DNA of 64,000 bases from assembly GCA_036388555.1 (NCBI GenBank), contig DASVRP010000008.1:1-64000 (forward strand), written 5' to 3'. Position 1 is the first letter of the stretch. Every line of letters starts with the position of its first letter. A program made the translations under genes and the position numbers. A model generated the notes under the pieces. That model did not search any database. It worked only from the letters and a program-made list of their open reading frames with translations, and was not told where the DNA came from. Of this stretch, positions 25,223 through 32,869 are shown piece after piece. The DNA comes from UBA4665 sp036388555. Its GTDB lineage: Bacteria; Patescibacteriota; Saccharimonadia; Saccharimonadales; UBA4665.

Positions 25223-26016
25223 ACATCCTCTACCTCGGTGACATCATGGGACAGCCCGGCATGCGGGTCGTTGAAACGATGCTGCCAGCAGTCAGGAAAG
25301 AGTACAAAGTCGACATCGTTATCGCCCAGGCCGAGAATACCACGGACGGCAAAGGAATATCGCTGGCGGATTTCGCCAGGCTCCGGAAACTGGGGGTCGA
25401 TTTCTGCACCGGCGGCAACTGGAGCCTGCACCAGGAAGAGATCATCCAGGCGATGAACGACCCGGCGCAGCCGATCGTCCGGCCGGCAAACTATCCTGAC
25501 GGTACACCAGGGCTGGGGTACAAGTACATCCATACCGCTACAGGTAGCGTACTCGTCATCAGTCTCCTGGGGCAGATAGTCGGGCGGGATGCTGCCAAGC
25601 CGATGCAGAATCCGCTGCATGTCGTCGATGCCATCCTCGAACAGGAAAAGGACACGCCGAAGGTGGCGACGGTTATCAATTTCCACGGTGACTACAGCAG
25701 CGAGAAGTTCGTCATCGGCAGGTACCTCGACGGCCGGGCCAGCCTGGTGGTCGGAGACCACTGGCATGTGCCGACGGCAGACGCCATGGTGCTGCCCGGC
25801 GGAACGGCCCACATCACCGATGCCGGGATGTGTGGCACACTCGATTCATGCTTAGGTGTGAAGATGGATATCATCACCGACCGCTGGAACACCGGCAAGG
25901 CCAGCCGTAACGAGCTCGAGGATACCGGCCGACTGCAGCTGAACGCGGTGGTCGCGGACATCGATCCGGCGACCGGCAAGGCCTCATCAATTACATCCAT
26001 ACGGCGCATCGCCTGA
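25219..26016 (+). CDS. ymdB: YmdB-family metallophosphoesterase
   Basis: 265 aa, full length for the family. L-Y-L-G-D-I-M-G-Q-P-G at the N-terminus supplies the first metal Asp; A-E-N, I-N-F-H, and G-D-H-W-H-V supply further ligands. In Bacillus YmdB, whose gene neighbours rny, this is a cyclic-nucleotide/2',3'-cNMP phosphodiesterase. Here the G-N-H motif reads G-N-W-S-L-H: the His usually acting beside the di-metal centre is Trp. Last gene of the rny operon; a tRNA follows. Confidence 0.85.
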   Translation: MNILYLGDIMGQPGMRVVETMLPAVRKEYKVDIVIAQAENTTDGKGISLADFARLRKLGVDFCTGGNWSLHQEEIIQAMNDPAQPIVRPANYPDGTPGLGYKYIHTATGSVLVISLLGQIVGRDAAKPMQNPLHVVDAILEQEKDTPKVATVINFHGDYSSEKFVIGRYLDGRASLVVGDHWHVPTADAMVLPGGTAHITDAGMCGTLDSCLGVKMDIITDRWNTGKASRNELEDTGRLQLNAVVADIDPATGKASSITSIRRIA

Positions 26017-26080
26017 GCCGTGCGATGCATGTGGCACGCAACAGGTAGCTGCGGTACTAGCAATAACCCGGCTTTTACCG

Positions 26081-26086
26081 TATAAT
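26081..26086 (+). promoter_or_regulatory. -10 box of tRNA-Pro(TGG)
   Basis: TATAAT 12 nt upstream of the mature tRNA 5' end at 26099, so the primary transcript would carry only a short leader. Confidence 0.55.
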
Positions 26087-26098
26087 TCGTATCTGTTA

Positions 26099-26213
<115 letters not shown>

Positions 26214-26233
26214 TTTACGATAGATTTCCGGTT

Positions 26234-26348
26234 CTGCGACACAGCTTTGCTTTAGTAAAGATGTACGTCGCAGGTTCGGTCGCTCAGCGGTGCGCGCAGG
26301 AATACGTTCCGAGCACTCCGCCAGGGCGTGCGCTATCCTGTCTCCCCG
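26234..26348 (+). other. tRNA-flanking structured element, copy 1 (split T-arm copy of tRNA-Pro)
   Basis: CTGCGAC (26234-26240) pairs with GTCGCAG (26267-26273); between them CTTTA-G-TAAAG forms an inner hairpin. From 26267 the sequence repeats the adjacent tRNA-Pro T-arm: GTCGCAGGTTCG (26267-26278), then an insert of exactly 56 bp (26279-26334), then ATCCTGTCTCCCCG (26335-26348). Together these are 26 of the last 31 bases before the ACCA end. The insert folds as GCGG(T)G/C(T)CCGC (26287-26292 / 26316-26321) and GGAA-TACG-TTCC (26299-26310). A second copy with the same layout lies after tRNA-Arg (46592-46705). Function unknown. Confidence 0.7.
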
Positions 26349-26354
26349 CCTGGA

Positions 26355-26543
26355 CTAAGCTTTCTCGACTTCGATCACCGCGATTTCTGCCGCCCGGACG
26401 ACGGCTTCGACGCTTCTGATGCAGGACGTCTTGGTAGAGAAGGGCTCCTCACTCCGGCCGAGGGTTTCGCCGTTACTCGCTTTCAGGGTCCAGCGCCAGT
26501 TCTCGGCCTTGTCCTGTCTGATGATGAATTTAGGGTCTGCCAT
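26355..26543 (-). CDS. YegP/DUF1508-family small protein
   Basis: 62 aa, a single YegP repeat: F-x-I-x-x-D-K-A-x-N-W-R-W-T-L-K-A-x-N-G-E-x-L-G-x-S-E, then K-x-S-C-x-x-S-V-E-A-V. The fold is a small beta-beta-beta-alpha unit of unknown function. AAGGAG ribosome-binding site upstream on the minus strand. Its 3' end lies 6 bp from the tRNA-flanking element. Confidence 0.8.
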   Translation of the reverse strand: MADPKFIIRQDKAENWRWTLKASNGETLGRSEEPFSTKTSCIRSVEAVVRAAEIAVIEVEKA

Positions 26544-26667
26544 GAGTCGCGCTCCTTTCCAAGAGAATTTGATTACTGTGCTAACTATGTACTACACCGT
26601 CGGAATGAACTATAAAATATGCCACAGCAAAATGTTGTATCTAAAGCAAATACGCTTTATAACAATA

Positions 26668-26699
26668 GCATACGTATGCATGTGTAATGGGTAACCCAT
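26668..26699. promoter_or_regulatory. Two palindromes upstream of the HTH-histidine kinase gene
   Basis: GCATACGTATGC (26668-26679) is a perfect 12-bp palindrome; ATGGGT-A-ACCCAT (26687-26699) follows 7 bp later. They lie just before TACTAT (26712-26717) and the ATG at 26726, a natural operator position. The surrounding stretch from about 26560 is AT-rich. The encoded protein has its own DNA-binding domain, so autoregulation is possible (inference). Confidence 0.45.
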
Positions 26700-26725
26700 G
26701 GTACTACGTGCTACTATGTATAAGT

Positions 26726-28375
26726 ATGGGTAAGAAAAACACTACCGCTACTGAATGGTACGATGTCCAGCAGGCCGCCGACAAGTTGGGTGTCAATCCG
26801 GGTACGATCCGCCGCTGGGCACAGTGCCAGACACTGCACGGCGTCAAGGTGGGGGTCCGCGGTGATTGGCGCTTCACCAGTGAAGATCTGCAGCAGCTGG
26901 TGAGTAGGCACACCGAGCGGCCTCACCTTGCCGGCCCGGCCGATGCACACAATCAGACGGGCGAACCGACGCACACTGTCCAGTTTTATGATAACGAAGC
27001 GTATCTGCTCGACTCGCTGACCGAGTACGTCCATGCCGGGTTGCTCGCCGGCGAAGCCTGTCTTATCATTGCTACCCCGGTGCACATCACCCAGCTCGGT
27101 TCGAGGCTGCATGACAGGGGCCTCGATAGTGCCTCCTATGCCAAACACGGTCTCTATAAGGCGCTCGATGCCCAAGCCACTCTCGACGCCTTCATGGCCG
27201 GCGGGATGCCGGACCAGGCAAAATTCCAGGCCGTCATCGGTTCGGCTATCGCTGAGACCGCCGGCCGGGCTATACCGACCCGGGCATATGGTGAAATGGT
27301 CGCCCTGCTCTGGGAAGCGGGCAACCTGGCTGCGGTCATCCGGCTCGAAGAATTATGGAATGAGTTCGTCAGCAGTTATCCGGTCGCGCTGCTCTGCGGC
27401 TATTCCATGGCGACTTTCGACGAAGCTGAGCACGAGACAGCTTTCACGGCTATCGGCCATCTCCACAGCCGGGTCATGCCGTCGGAAAGCGTCAAATGTT
27501 CCGATGATCCGGCTGACCAGCTGCGCTCCATCGCCGCCCTGCAGCAGCAGGCAGAAGCGCTTCGCCATGATATCCACGCGCGCCATGATGCCGTCCGCGA
27601 CCTCGAGGCCCAGGCTCTTACGCTACGTGCCGAACAGGAACGGCTGCAGCAGCTCAATACCGCCAAGGATGAATTCATCTCAATCGCTTCCCACCAGCTG
27701 CGGACCCCGGCGACAGGAGTCAAGCAGTACCTCGGGATGGTCCTGGAGGGTTATTTCGGCGAACTCAACCCCGACCAACACCGGTTCATCACCAAGGCCT
27801 ACGAAAGTAATGAGCGCCAGATCAAAGTCGTCAATGACCTGCTGCTGACCGCTAAGGTCGACGCCGGTAAGATACATCTTTCCCAGCAGGTGCATGACCT
27901 GGCCCAGCTGATCCGTGATGTCGCCGAAGAGCAGAAATCAGAGATCGAGAACCGTCAGCAGACCATCGGCCTTGAACTTCCGGACACGCTTCATGGACAT
28001 TTCGACCCGCAGTATTTCCGGATGGCGATCGAGAACCTGATCAGCAATGCCAGTAAATATTCACCGGACGGCAAGCGGATCACCGTCATCGCCCACTCCA
28101 GCGCCGGCCAGCTCCGCGTCAGCGTCCAGGACGAGGGAATCGGCATCAGCCGGAAGCAGCAGCAGAAGCTGTATCAGAAATTCTCCCGTATTTACAACGA
28201 CCAATCAGTTGCCGAGGGCAATGGCCTCGGGCTGTACTGGACCAAGAAGATCATCGAACTGCACGATGGACGCCTGATGCTACATTCCCAGCCGGGCATG
28301 GGCTCGACCTTCACGATCACCATCCCCCAGAATCTGCCCGACAGCGCAGCTGGGGACCCGCCTGTTATTGGTTGA
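26726..28375 (+). CDS. HTH-MEDS-histidine kinase
   Basis: 549 aa. Residues about 8-58 form a MerR/excisionase-like helix-turn-helix (A-A-D-K-L-G-V-N-P-G-T-I-R-R-W); about 83-240 is a MEDS sensory domain (H-T-V-Q-F-Y-D-N-E-A-Y-L ... G-L-L-A-G-E-A); 265-312 a coiled coil; HisKA with the phospho-acceptor in S-H-Q-L-R-T-P (His about 323); then HATPase_c with N-x-x-x-N-A-S-K-Y-S and G-x-G-L-G-L. Soluble, no membrane helix and no adjacent response regulator. Start at ATG 26726 follows a -10 box closely; a farther ATG at 26687 is inside the palindrome region. Confidence 0.8.
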   Translation: MGKKNTTATEWYDVQQAADKLGVNPGTIRRWAQCQTLHGVKVGVRGDWRFTSEDLQQLVSRHTERPHLAGPADAHNQTGEPTHTVQFYDNEAYLLDSLTEYVHAGLLAGEACLIIATPVHITQLGSRLHDRGLDSASYAKHGLYKALDAQATLDAFMAGGMPDQAKFQAVIGSAIAETAGRAIPTRAYGEMVALLWEAGNLAAVIRLEELWNEFVSSYPVALLCGYSMATFDEAEHETAFTAIGHLHSRVMPSESVKCSDDPADQLRSIAALQQQAEALRHDIHARHDAVRDLEAQALTLRAEQERLQQLNTAKDEFISIASHQLRTPATGVKQYLGMVLEGYFGELNPDQHRFITKAYESNERQIKVVNDLLLTAKVDAGKIHLSQQVHDLAQLIRDVAEEQKSEIENRQQTIGLELPDTLHGHFDPQYFRMAIENLISNASKYSPDGKRITVIAHSSAGQLRVSVQDEGIGISRKQQQKLYQKFSRIYNDQSVAEGNGLGLYWTKKIIELHDGRLMLHSQPGMGSTFTITIPQNLPDSAAGDPPVIG

Positions 28376-28685
28376 GGATTGTATTGCCGCCGGCCCCGCT
28401 CGGGCTCGGTACTGTCCGGTCCATCGGCGTGCCCGTGTCGGTTACCGGTGCGCCGGTCTCCTCGGTAGCATTTGATTTGACGTTGTTAGGCGTGCCCTGC
28501 TGTGCCGGGGTAGTGCTGTTGGCCATGCTGTTCTGGACCGCCCGGTAGGCGAACAGCAGCAATAGTCCCGCAAGCAGGGCGATAGCGATCAGCACATAGC
28601 GCAGCTTGTGGGTGTATTCAGCCGGCTGAGAACCGTTGTCTTGTTGCGTTACATCTGCGGGTCGTGATGCGTGGGCGGTTGCCAT
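28365..28685 (-). CDS. Small single-pass membrane protein, unknown
   Basis: 106 aa. A polar cytoplasmic start, one transmembrane helix at about 28-50 and a Thr/Pro/Gly/Asn-rich extracytoplasmic tail. AGGAGG 5 nt before ATG 28685 sets the start. It overlaps the histidine kinase gene tail-to-tail by 11 bp. No family recognised. Confidence 0.55.
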   Translation of the reverse strand: MATAHASRPADVTQQDNGSQPAEYTHKLRYVLIAIALLAGLLLLFAYRAVQNSMANSTTPAQQGTPNNVKSNATEETGAPVTDTGTPMDRTVPSPSGAGGNTILNQ

Positions 28686-28780
28686 AAGGCCTCCTTGTAT
28701 GGATGTTAGTTCCTTCATCTAATACTAATCGGCGGCGGCTGCCTATGAAATTTCCGGCACCATCACGGTACAGCTTACAA

Positions 28781-28809
28781 TTGACAAAAATGCTTATGTA
28801 ATGTATAAT
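28781..28809 (+). promoter_or_regulatory. Consensus housekeeping promoter
   Basis: TTGACA (28781-28786), 17-bp spacer, TATAAT (28804-28809): a perfect match at both boxes with ideal spacing. It drives the gene at 28837, whose leader includes TAAGG before the ATG. The strongest promoter by eye in the window. Confidence 0.8.
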
Positions 28810-28836
28810 GTATCTAATTAATGTAAGGCATTTCAA

Positions 28837-29517
28837 ATGATCGAAGCTCCCCGCACCCGTACCGAATATCCGACAGGGTTAGTCGACGAAATCACTGTAC
28901 TTCCCGACCACATGCAGCAGCCGGATCTGACAGCAAAAGGATTATTCGTCGTCGAAGGTCTTACGGTCGCATTAGCCGAACAGCTCATCGAGCGCTCCAA
29001 AGAGCCTGCTGTCGCCGAGATGTGCCCCGACGCCGTCAAGAAGGGCAAGCCAGGCCGTTTCGGCAATATGGATAATGTCATAGGATGGCAGCTCAAGGAA
29101 CGGTTCTCGACTCCGCTTGTCCGTGAGGCTGGTAATGGGGCTCTTAAGCTTTACGGTATGTTGTGGCTAGGTCCCGAATCACCGAAACTTCCTGACGAAC
29201 CGCACATCCCAGGCGCAACCACGACATTCGCGATGCGGATGTACGAAGGTGCGACCAGGCAGCGGCTGGCATCACCGTATCTGCGTGCCGGTATGGCAGC
29301 CCACGGCGAATATTACGGCAATGAGGGCGCCTGGCTCGAACATTGGGACGATAATCTCACCGCCAACGACACATACGCCAATAACGGTTTTGTAAAAGTC
29401 GCCCAGATCCCAAGCAAACGCCACGGCGTAGCTCATGACCGTGTCTACAGAGTATTTGGCGAACCAAACCAGGAAACGCTCGACGGTATCATCCTGCCAG
29501 AACACAAGCAGGCCTAA
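28837..29517 (+). CDS. Unknown protein, GNAT acetyltransferase-like
   Basis: 226 aa, soluble. The C-terminal half reads like a GNAT fold: a central strand-rich part (K-L-Y-G-M-L-W-L-G, F-A-M-R-M-Y-E-G) and then W-L-E-H-W-D-D-N-L-T-A-N-D-T-Y-A-N-N-G-F-V, resembling the N-x-x-A-x-x-x-Y-x-x-x-G-F end of acetyltransferases. The acetyl-CoA loop (Q/R-x-x-G-x-G/A) is only weakly visible as R-Q-R-L-A-S-P, so the assignment is tentative. Expressed from a consensus promoter and probably co-transcribed with the next unknown gene. Confidence 0.5.
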   Translation: MIEAPRTRTEYPTGLVDEITVLPDHMQQPDLTAKGLFVVEGLTVALAEQLIERSKEPAVAEMCPDAVKKGKPGRFGNMDNVIGWQLKERFSTPLVREAGNGALKLYGMLWLGPESPKLPDEPHIPGATTTFAMRMYEGATRQRLASPYLRAGMAAHGEYYGNEGAWLEHWDDNLTANDTYANNGFVKVAQIPSKRHGVAHDRVYRVFGEPNQETLDGIILPEHKQA

Positions 29518-29527
29518 GGATCGAATA

Positions 29528-30406
29528 ATGGCCAGGTACGCATCCTATCTCGAATCCTCCCGCTCACCGGTCCACGACTGTCTACCCGAAGACATCTTCA
29601 CCTACGAGACCCCAGTCGCTGTCCGGACGGACTACGATGCGACCCAAGGGATTACCGGCATCCGCCCGGAGACGCCGGATGAGCCTGTCAGTGGCGCTAT
29701 GGGGCTGCTGCTGTCTGTCCTGACTGATGAACCGTTCAACCTCGACCGCTCGGCCATCACCGGACCATGGCATGAGAAGGAAGAAAAGGGCGATTCATTC
29801 GACCCGTACGCTACCGTCGAGGACCTTCTACCGGCAGCTGCTTTCGCTGAGTTCCGCAGGCGCTTCGCTGCCAATGAGGCCGGCCACGAGCTGCTGTATG
29901 CCGATACGCTGCCATATCTCAGCAAGCTGGGTGATGCGCTGATACCGAACGACACGCTCACTTGGGGCCGCTACGATTACCAAGTGGACAAGATAACCGC
30001 CGCCCGCGTCCCGGGACATGTCGAAATCACCTCACAGAAGAAAAAGGGCAAGGTCATCAATGACATGCGGGTCGGCAAAGTATACCCGATAGTCGCCCTC
30101 GATGATGATGACCGGCCGATGGCTCTCGTCAACGCCCGCAGTGTCATCCTTGTCGACGATAAAGCAGCGTCGTTTGAGCACCTACCGGGGGATTGTAAGG
30201 GCAAACTGCTGACGCGACCGGGCGAAGAGCGCAAGAAGAGCCAGGCCGGCACCGTCGACCACAACCAGGTCAAGACTATCACCGGGCTCGACAGTTTCGA
30301 AATCACCCCAGATATGCGCCCCGATTTCAGCCGGCGCCAATCGGTAGTCATGCGGGCGGCCAAGAAGTATGTACCGCTGAAGACGTACGCGGCGGTGCAG
30401 CGCTAG
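29528..30406 (+). CDS. Unknown soluble protein
   Basis: 292 aa, hydrophilic and acidic, no membrane segment or motif I recognise. A central Lys-rich turn (Q-K-K-K-G-K) is followed by a beta-rich part (V-Y-P-I-V-A-L-D-D-D-D-R-P-M-A-L-V). AAGGA ribosome-binding site before ATG 29528, 10 bp after the upstream gene, and a terminator 40 bp after the stop: a two-gene operon. Confidence 0.55.
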   Translation: MARYASYLESSRSPVHDCLPEDIFTYETPVAVRTDYDATQGITGIRPETPDEPVSGAMGLLLSVLTDEPFNLDRSAITGPWHEKEEKGDSFDPYATVEDLLPAAAFAEFRRRFAANEAGHELLYADTLPYLSKLGDALIPNDTLTWGRYDYQVDKITAARVPGHVEITSQKKKGKVINDMRVGKVYPIVALDDDDRPMALVNARSVILVDDKAASFEHLPGDCKGKLLTRPGEERKKSQAGTVDHNQVKTITGLDSFEITPDMRPDFSRRQSVVMRAAKKYVPLKTYAAVQR

Positions 30407-30445
30407 GCTGGCGCGTCAGGGCCCGTACTCCAGGCAATCCCAAGC

Positions 30446-30470
30446 AAAAACCCCTCATCTGAGGGGTTTT
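30446..30470. terminator. Bidirectional terminator
   Basis: AAAACCCCTCA-TC-TGAGGGGTTTT: an 11-bp stem with a 2-nt apex in the sequence (effectively a 4-nt loop), A-run before and T-run after. It lies between convergent genes (29528-30406 plus and 30492-31736 minus) and can serve both. Confidence 0.85.
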
Positions 30471-30491
30471 ATTGTGGTCTGCGGCAGGTAA

Positions 30492-31736
30492 CTATACGGA
30501 TACGAGGTCTTCGAGGTTGTTGCGTGGCGGGACTGGCATGTCCTTAACTGCAGTTGCCAATGCGACGTAATTTGTCTTAACTGTAGCCTCTTTCTTGATC
30601 GGGCTGTTAGGATCCTGTTCGGCGCGTTCCAGGTTGACGAGATCCGTTTCAACGACGGTGTAACCTTCCCGGCGGAGTTTGCGGACGTCGAAGCGGACGC
30701 CTTTGCCACCTGGTATAAGGTCCGGGCGCTTGTGGGCGATGATGACATCGATCTTGCGGCCTGCGAATTTCTCAATCTCGGCTACGTGGTCTTCTCCATT
30801 AGTCTCTGGTTCGGATTTGACGGCTGTCAGATTGCCACCGAGTGCGAAGGTCATGCCTTCTTCCTTAGGCCGCTGTAAATGGTCCTGGAGCGGTATCAGG
30901 ATGGCACCGAGGGAGGTGCGTCGGCTGCTTGGCCCGGCGACGAACTCACCGAGCTGATCAACTGCTTTCACTGCGCGGGGGTTCGGGGTGATTCCTGTCC
31001 CTGGTACCACAGGATATAATCCAAGGTCCAGGTCATGCGGGAACGCAGGCGTATATTCATCAATCTCATGCTCGCCGTAAATCATATTATTACGAGGGTT
31101 GCCATCGACTTCGGCCGGTCCGTCACGCATCCATAAGTGGTGAGGGACGGTGGACACAGGGATGACTTCGGCGCGGGTGTTCATAAGCTTGCCGCCTTCC
31201 TGGGCTGCCAGGTCTGTATCGCCAAGTTCCAGGGCGAGGGCTGTCATCGTCAGGTGGCCGAGGGTCAGACCCTTGAGGGTCCGGCCATCTAGCTCGCGGA
31301 AGCGCTGCATATCCTTGGCAAAGTCGAGTGACCGGGCCATGATCTCGCTCATACGGAAGCTATCCATTCCACCTGGCTCTTCAGAGAGCGCCTTGAGCAA
31401 GTCCTCTTGTGAGGCCTGTATATGATCTATCGTTGTGTCTTCTGCAAAGCGGCTCTCGAAGATCCTGGCTGCCTGACGGCTGCGGCTTAATGCCGAAATC
31501 GACTTACGGCCATCTCCGCCTAATGGGCCATGTTCCGGATGCAGCTTGCGGACGTCCGCTATGCCGCCGCCACTGTCAGCCATCGGGACGATAGCCGCAG
31601 TGTTTACGTTATCGAGAGTAATACCATCAATCCTGCCAGCTTCGACGGCGTCAAGGTAGCCGGCAACGAGCTCTCCGGCTCCTCCGCCGGCAGCGTATAC
31701 CCTTGTGAATGGTTTATCGAAATTAGTATAATTCAT
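30492..31736 (-). CDS. YvcK/CofD-like protein (gluconeogenesis factor family)
   Basis: 414 aa. N-terminal A-G-G-G-A-G motif, then V-P-M-A-D-S-G-G-G-I-A-D-V-R-K and P-L-G-G-D-G-R-K-S-I-S-A-L, G-H-L-T-M-T-A-L and the A-V-K-A-V ... F-V-A-G-P-S-S-R-R-T-S segment correspond to the UDP-sugar/substrate-binding motifs of the CofD/UPF0052 fold. YvcK proteins bind UDP-GlcNAc and influence carbon flux and envelope synthesis; CofD transfers 2-phospholactate. Sequence here is divergent (GPSSRRTS for GPGSLYTS), so function is uncertain. Confidence 0.7.
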   Translation of the reverse strand: MNYTNFDKPFTRVYAAGGGAGELVAGYLDAVEAGRIDGITLDNVNTAAIVPMADSGGGIADVRKLHPEHGPLGGDGRKSISALSRSRQAARIFESRFAEDTTIDHIQASQEDLLKALSEEPGGMDSFRMSEIMARSLDFAKDMQRFRELDGRTLKGLTLGHLTMTALALELGDTDLAAQEGGKLMNTRAEVIPVSTVPHHLWMRDGPAEVDGNPRNNMIYGEHEIDEYTPAFPHDLDLGLYPVVPGTGITPNPRAVKAVDQLGEFVAGPSSRRTSLGAILIPLQDHLQRPKEEGMTFALGGNLTAVKSEPETNGEDHVAEIEKFAGRKIDVIIAHKRPDLIPGGKGVRFDVRKLRREGYTVVETDLVNLERAEQDPNSPIKKEATVKTNYVALATAVKDMPVPPRNNLEDLVSV

Positions 31737-31762
31737 AATATTCTTTTCAAACTTACAATGTT

Positions 31763-31790
31763 ATTGTAGCACATATAAAATAAAATGCAA
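31763..31790 (-). promoter_or_regulatory. Promoter of the YvcK/CofD-like gene
   Basis: Minus strand TTGCAT (31790-31785), 16-bp spacer, TACAAT (31768-31763). It lies back-to-back with the divergent regulator promoter at 31811-31839, so the regulator could act on both. Confidence 0.55.
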
Positions 31791-31810
31791 GGGGTTTTGG
31801 CAACATATTA

Positions 31811-31839
31811 TTGACAATTTTACTCCTGAAGTGTACCAT
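31811..31839 (+). promoter_or_regulatory. Promoter of the TrmB-like regulator gene, near-leaderless
   Basis: TTGACA (31811-31816), 17-bp spacer, TACCAT (31834-31839), 8 nt to ATG 31848, no ribosome-binding site. Confidence 0.6.
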
Positions 31840-31847
31840 GTTGGATT

Positions 31848-32678
31848 ATGAACAATGACAAAGATGCGATGGTCGCACTCTTGACAGAGTTGGATATACC
31901 CGAAAATGACGCTAACACCTATGCGGCATTGCTGCGTCTCGACTCGACCTCGATCCGAAAGATAGCGGTCGAAACAGGTATCAACAGAGGTACTACTTAT
32001 GAATCCCTCAAGAAACTCACCGAATGCGGCTTAGTCAGTGTACGACAGAACGGAAAGCGTGAACAATATACCGCCGAATCACCAGAGAAAGTCTATGACA
32101 TGATCCGGGACAAGCGCCGCGACCTGCTTGACATCGCCGAGACCGCCAAAAAGGTGATACCGGATGTCCTGGCGCGCAAGGCCAGTCTGCAGGGCAGGCC
32201 ACTGGTACGCTATTACGAGGGGGAAGCAGGCGTCACGACCATACTCAAAGATGTGCTGCAGACGTGCCGGACGCTTAAGAAACCGGAGTATATCGCCTAT
32301 TCATCCAGCCAGGTCAGACGATTTTTGTACCGCAAATTCCCGCAGTTCACCGAACGGCGCGTCGCGGAAGGTATCGGGGTCAAGGTGATCGCGGTCGGCG
32401 CCGGCGGTGACGAGGCGCCCAAGGCGGCCCGCAAATGGCTACCGGATCCGAAGACCGGGGACATCTCGAGTTACACGATCATCTACGGCGCCAAGGTCGC
32501 GACCATCTCTATTGCCGCTGACAACACGCCGTATGGTGTCATCGTCGAGGATAACGGTGCTGCATCGATGCAGCGGCTGCTGTTTGACCAGCTGTGGGTG
32601 TCGTTGCCTGATGAGAAGCCACCTGCCGTGGCCCAGTCCGTCCCTGTGGTAGCATCCGAGCCCGTTCAGAAGCTGTAA
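31848..32678 (+). CDS. TrmB-family transcriptional regulator
   Basis: 276 aa. N-terminal winged helix (about 8-78) with I-R-K-I-A-V-E-T-G-I-N-R-G-T-T-Y-E-S-L-K-K-L as recognition helix, a helical linker (80-115), then an effector-like domain (about 118-245) with R-Y-Y-E-G-E-A-G-V-T-T-I-L typical of TrmB/HTH_11 regulators. Divergent from the YvcK-like gene, sharing the intergenic region. Effector unknown; sugar-type ligands are common for TrmB proteins. Confidence 0.8.
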   Translation: MNNDKDAMVALLTELDIPENDANTYAALLRLDSTSIRKIAVETGINRGTTYESLKKLTECGLVSVRQNGKREQYTAESPEKVYDMIRDKRRDLLDIAETAKKVIPDVLARKASLQGRPLVRYYEGEAGVTTILKDVLQTCRTLKKPEYIAYSSSQVRRFLYRKFPQFTERRVAEGIGVKVIAVGAGGDEAPKAARKWLPDPKTGDISSYTIIYGAKVATISIAADNTPYGVIVEDNGAASMQRLLFDQLWVSLPDEKPPAVAQSVPVVASEPVQKL

Positions 32679-32704
32679 TTGTTCGTATTTTGGTGGCGTC
32701 GTAC

Positions 32705-32710
32705 TATAAT
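32705..32710 (+). promoter_or_regulatory. Putative -10 box of tRNA-Pro(CGG)
   Basis: TATAAT about 52 bp upstream of the tRNA. The GC-rich stretch in between would form a leader of about 45 nt. Confidence 0.35.
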
Positions 32711-32762
32711 TGTCGGCAGGGCAGACCGGCCGGCGGGCGTCCGGCTGAGGCGCAAAGTATAT

Positions 32763-32839
32763 CGGGGATTAGCGCAGCTTGGTAGCGCGCGCCGTTCGGG
32801 ACGGCGAGGTCGTGGGTTCAAATCCCGCATCCCCGACCA
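32763..32839 (+). tRNA. tRNA-Pro (anticodon CGG)
   Basis: 77 nt with encoded CCA. Acceptor CGGGGAT/ATCCCCG; anticodon stem GCCG around TTCGGGA, anticodon CGG; T-arm GTGGG-TTCAAAT-CCCGC. No flanking T-arm element here, unlike tRNA-Pro(TGG). Confidence 0.95.
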
Positions 32840-32869
32840 TTTCTGATTGATTATAAAAATGAGCGTACA

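Noticed and set aside
26234..26348. Simple tandem duplication or phage att scar of tRNA-Pro
   Set aside because: The 56-bp insert has the same length and position in the tRNA-Arg copy and covarying stems, which neither a random duplication nor a plain attL/attR remnant explains; no integrase gene is nearby.
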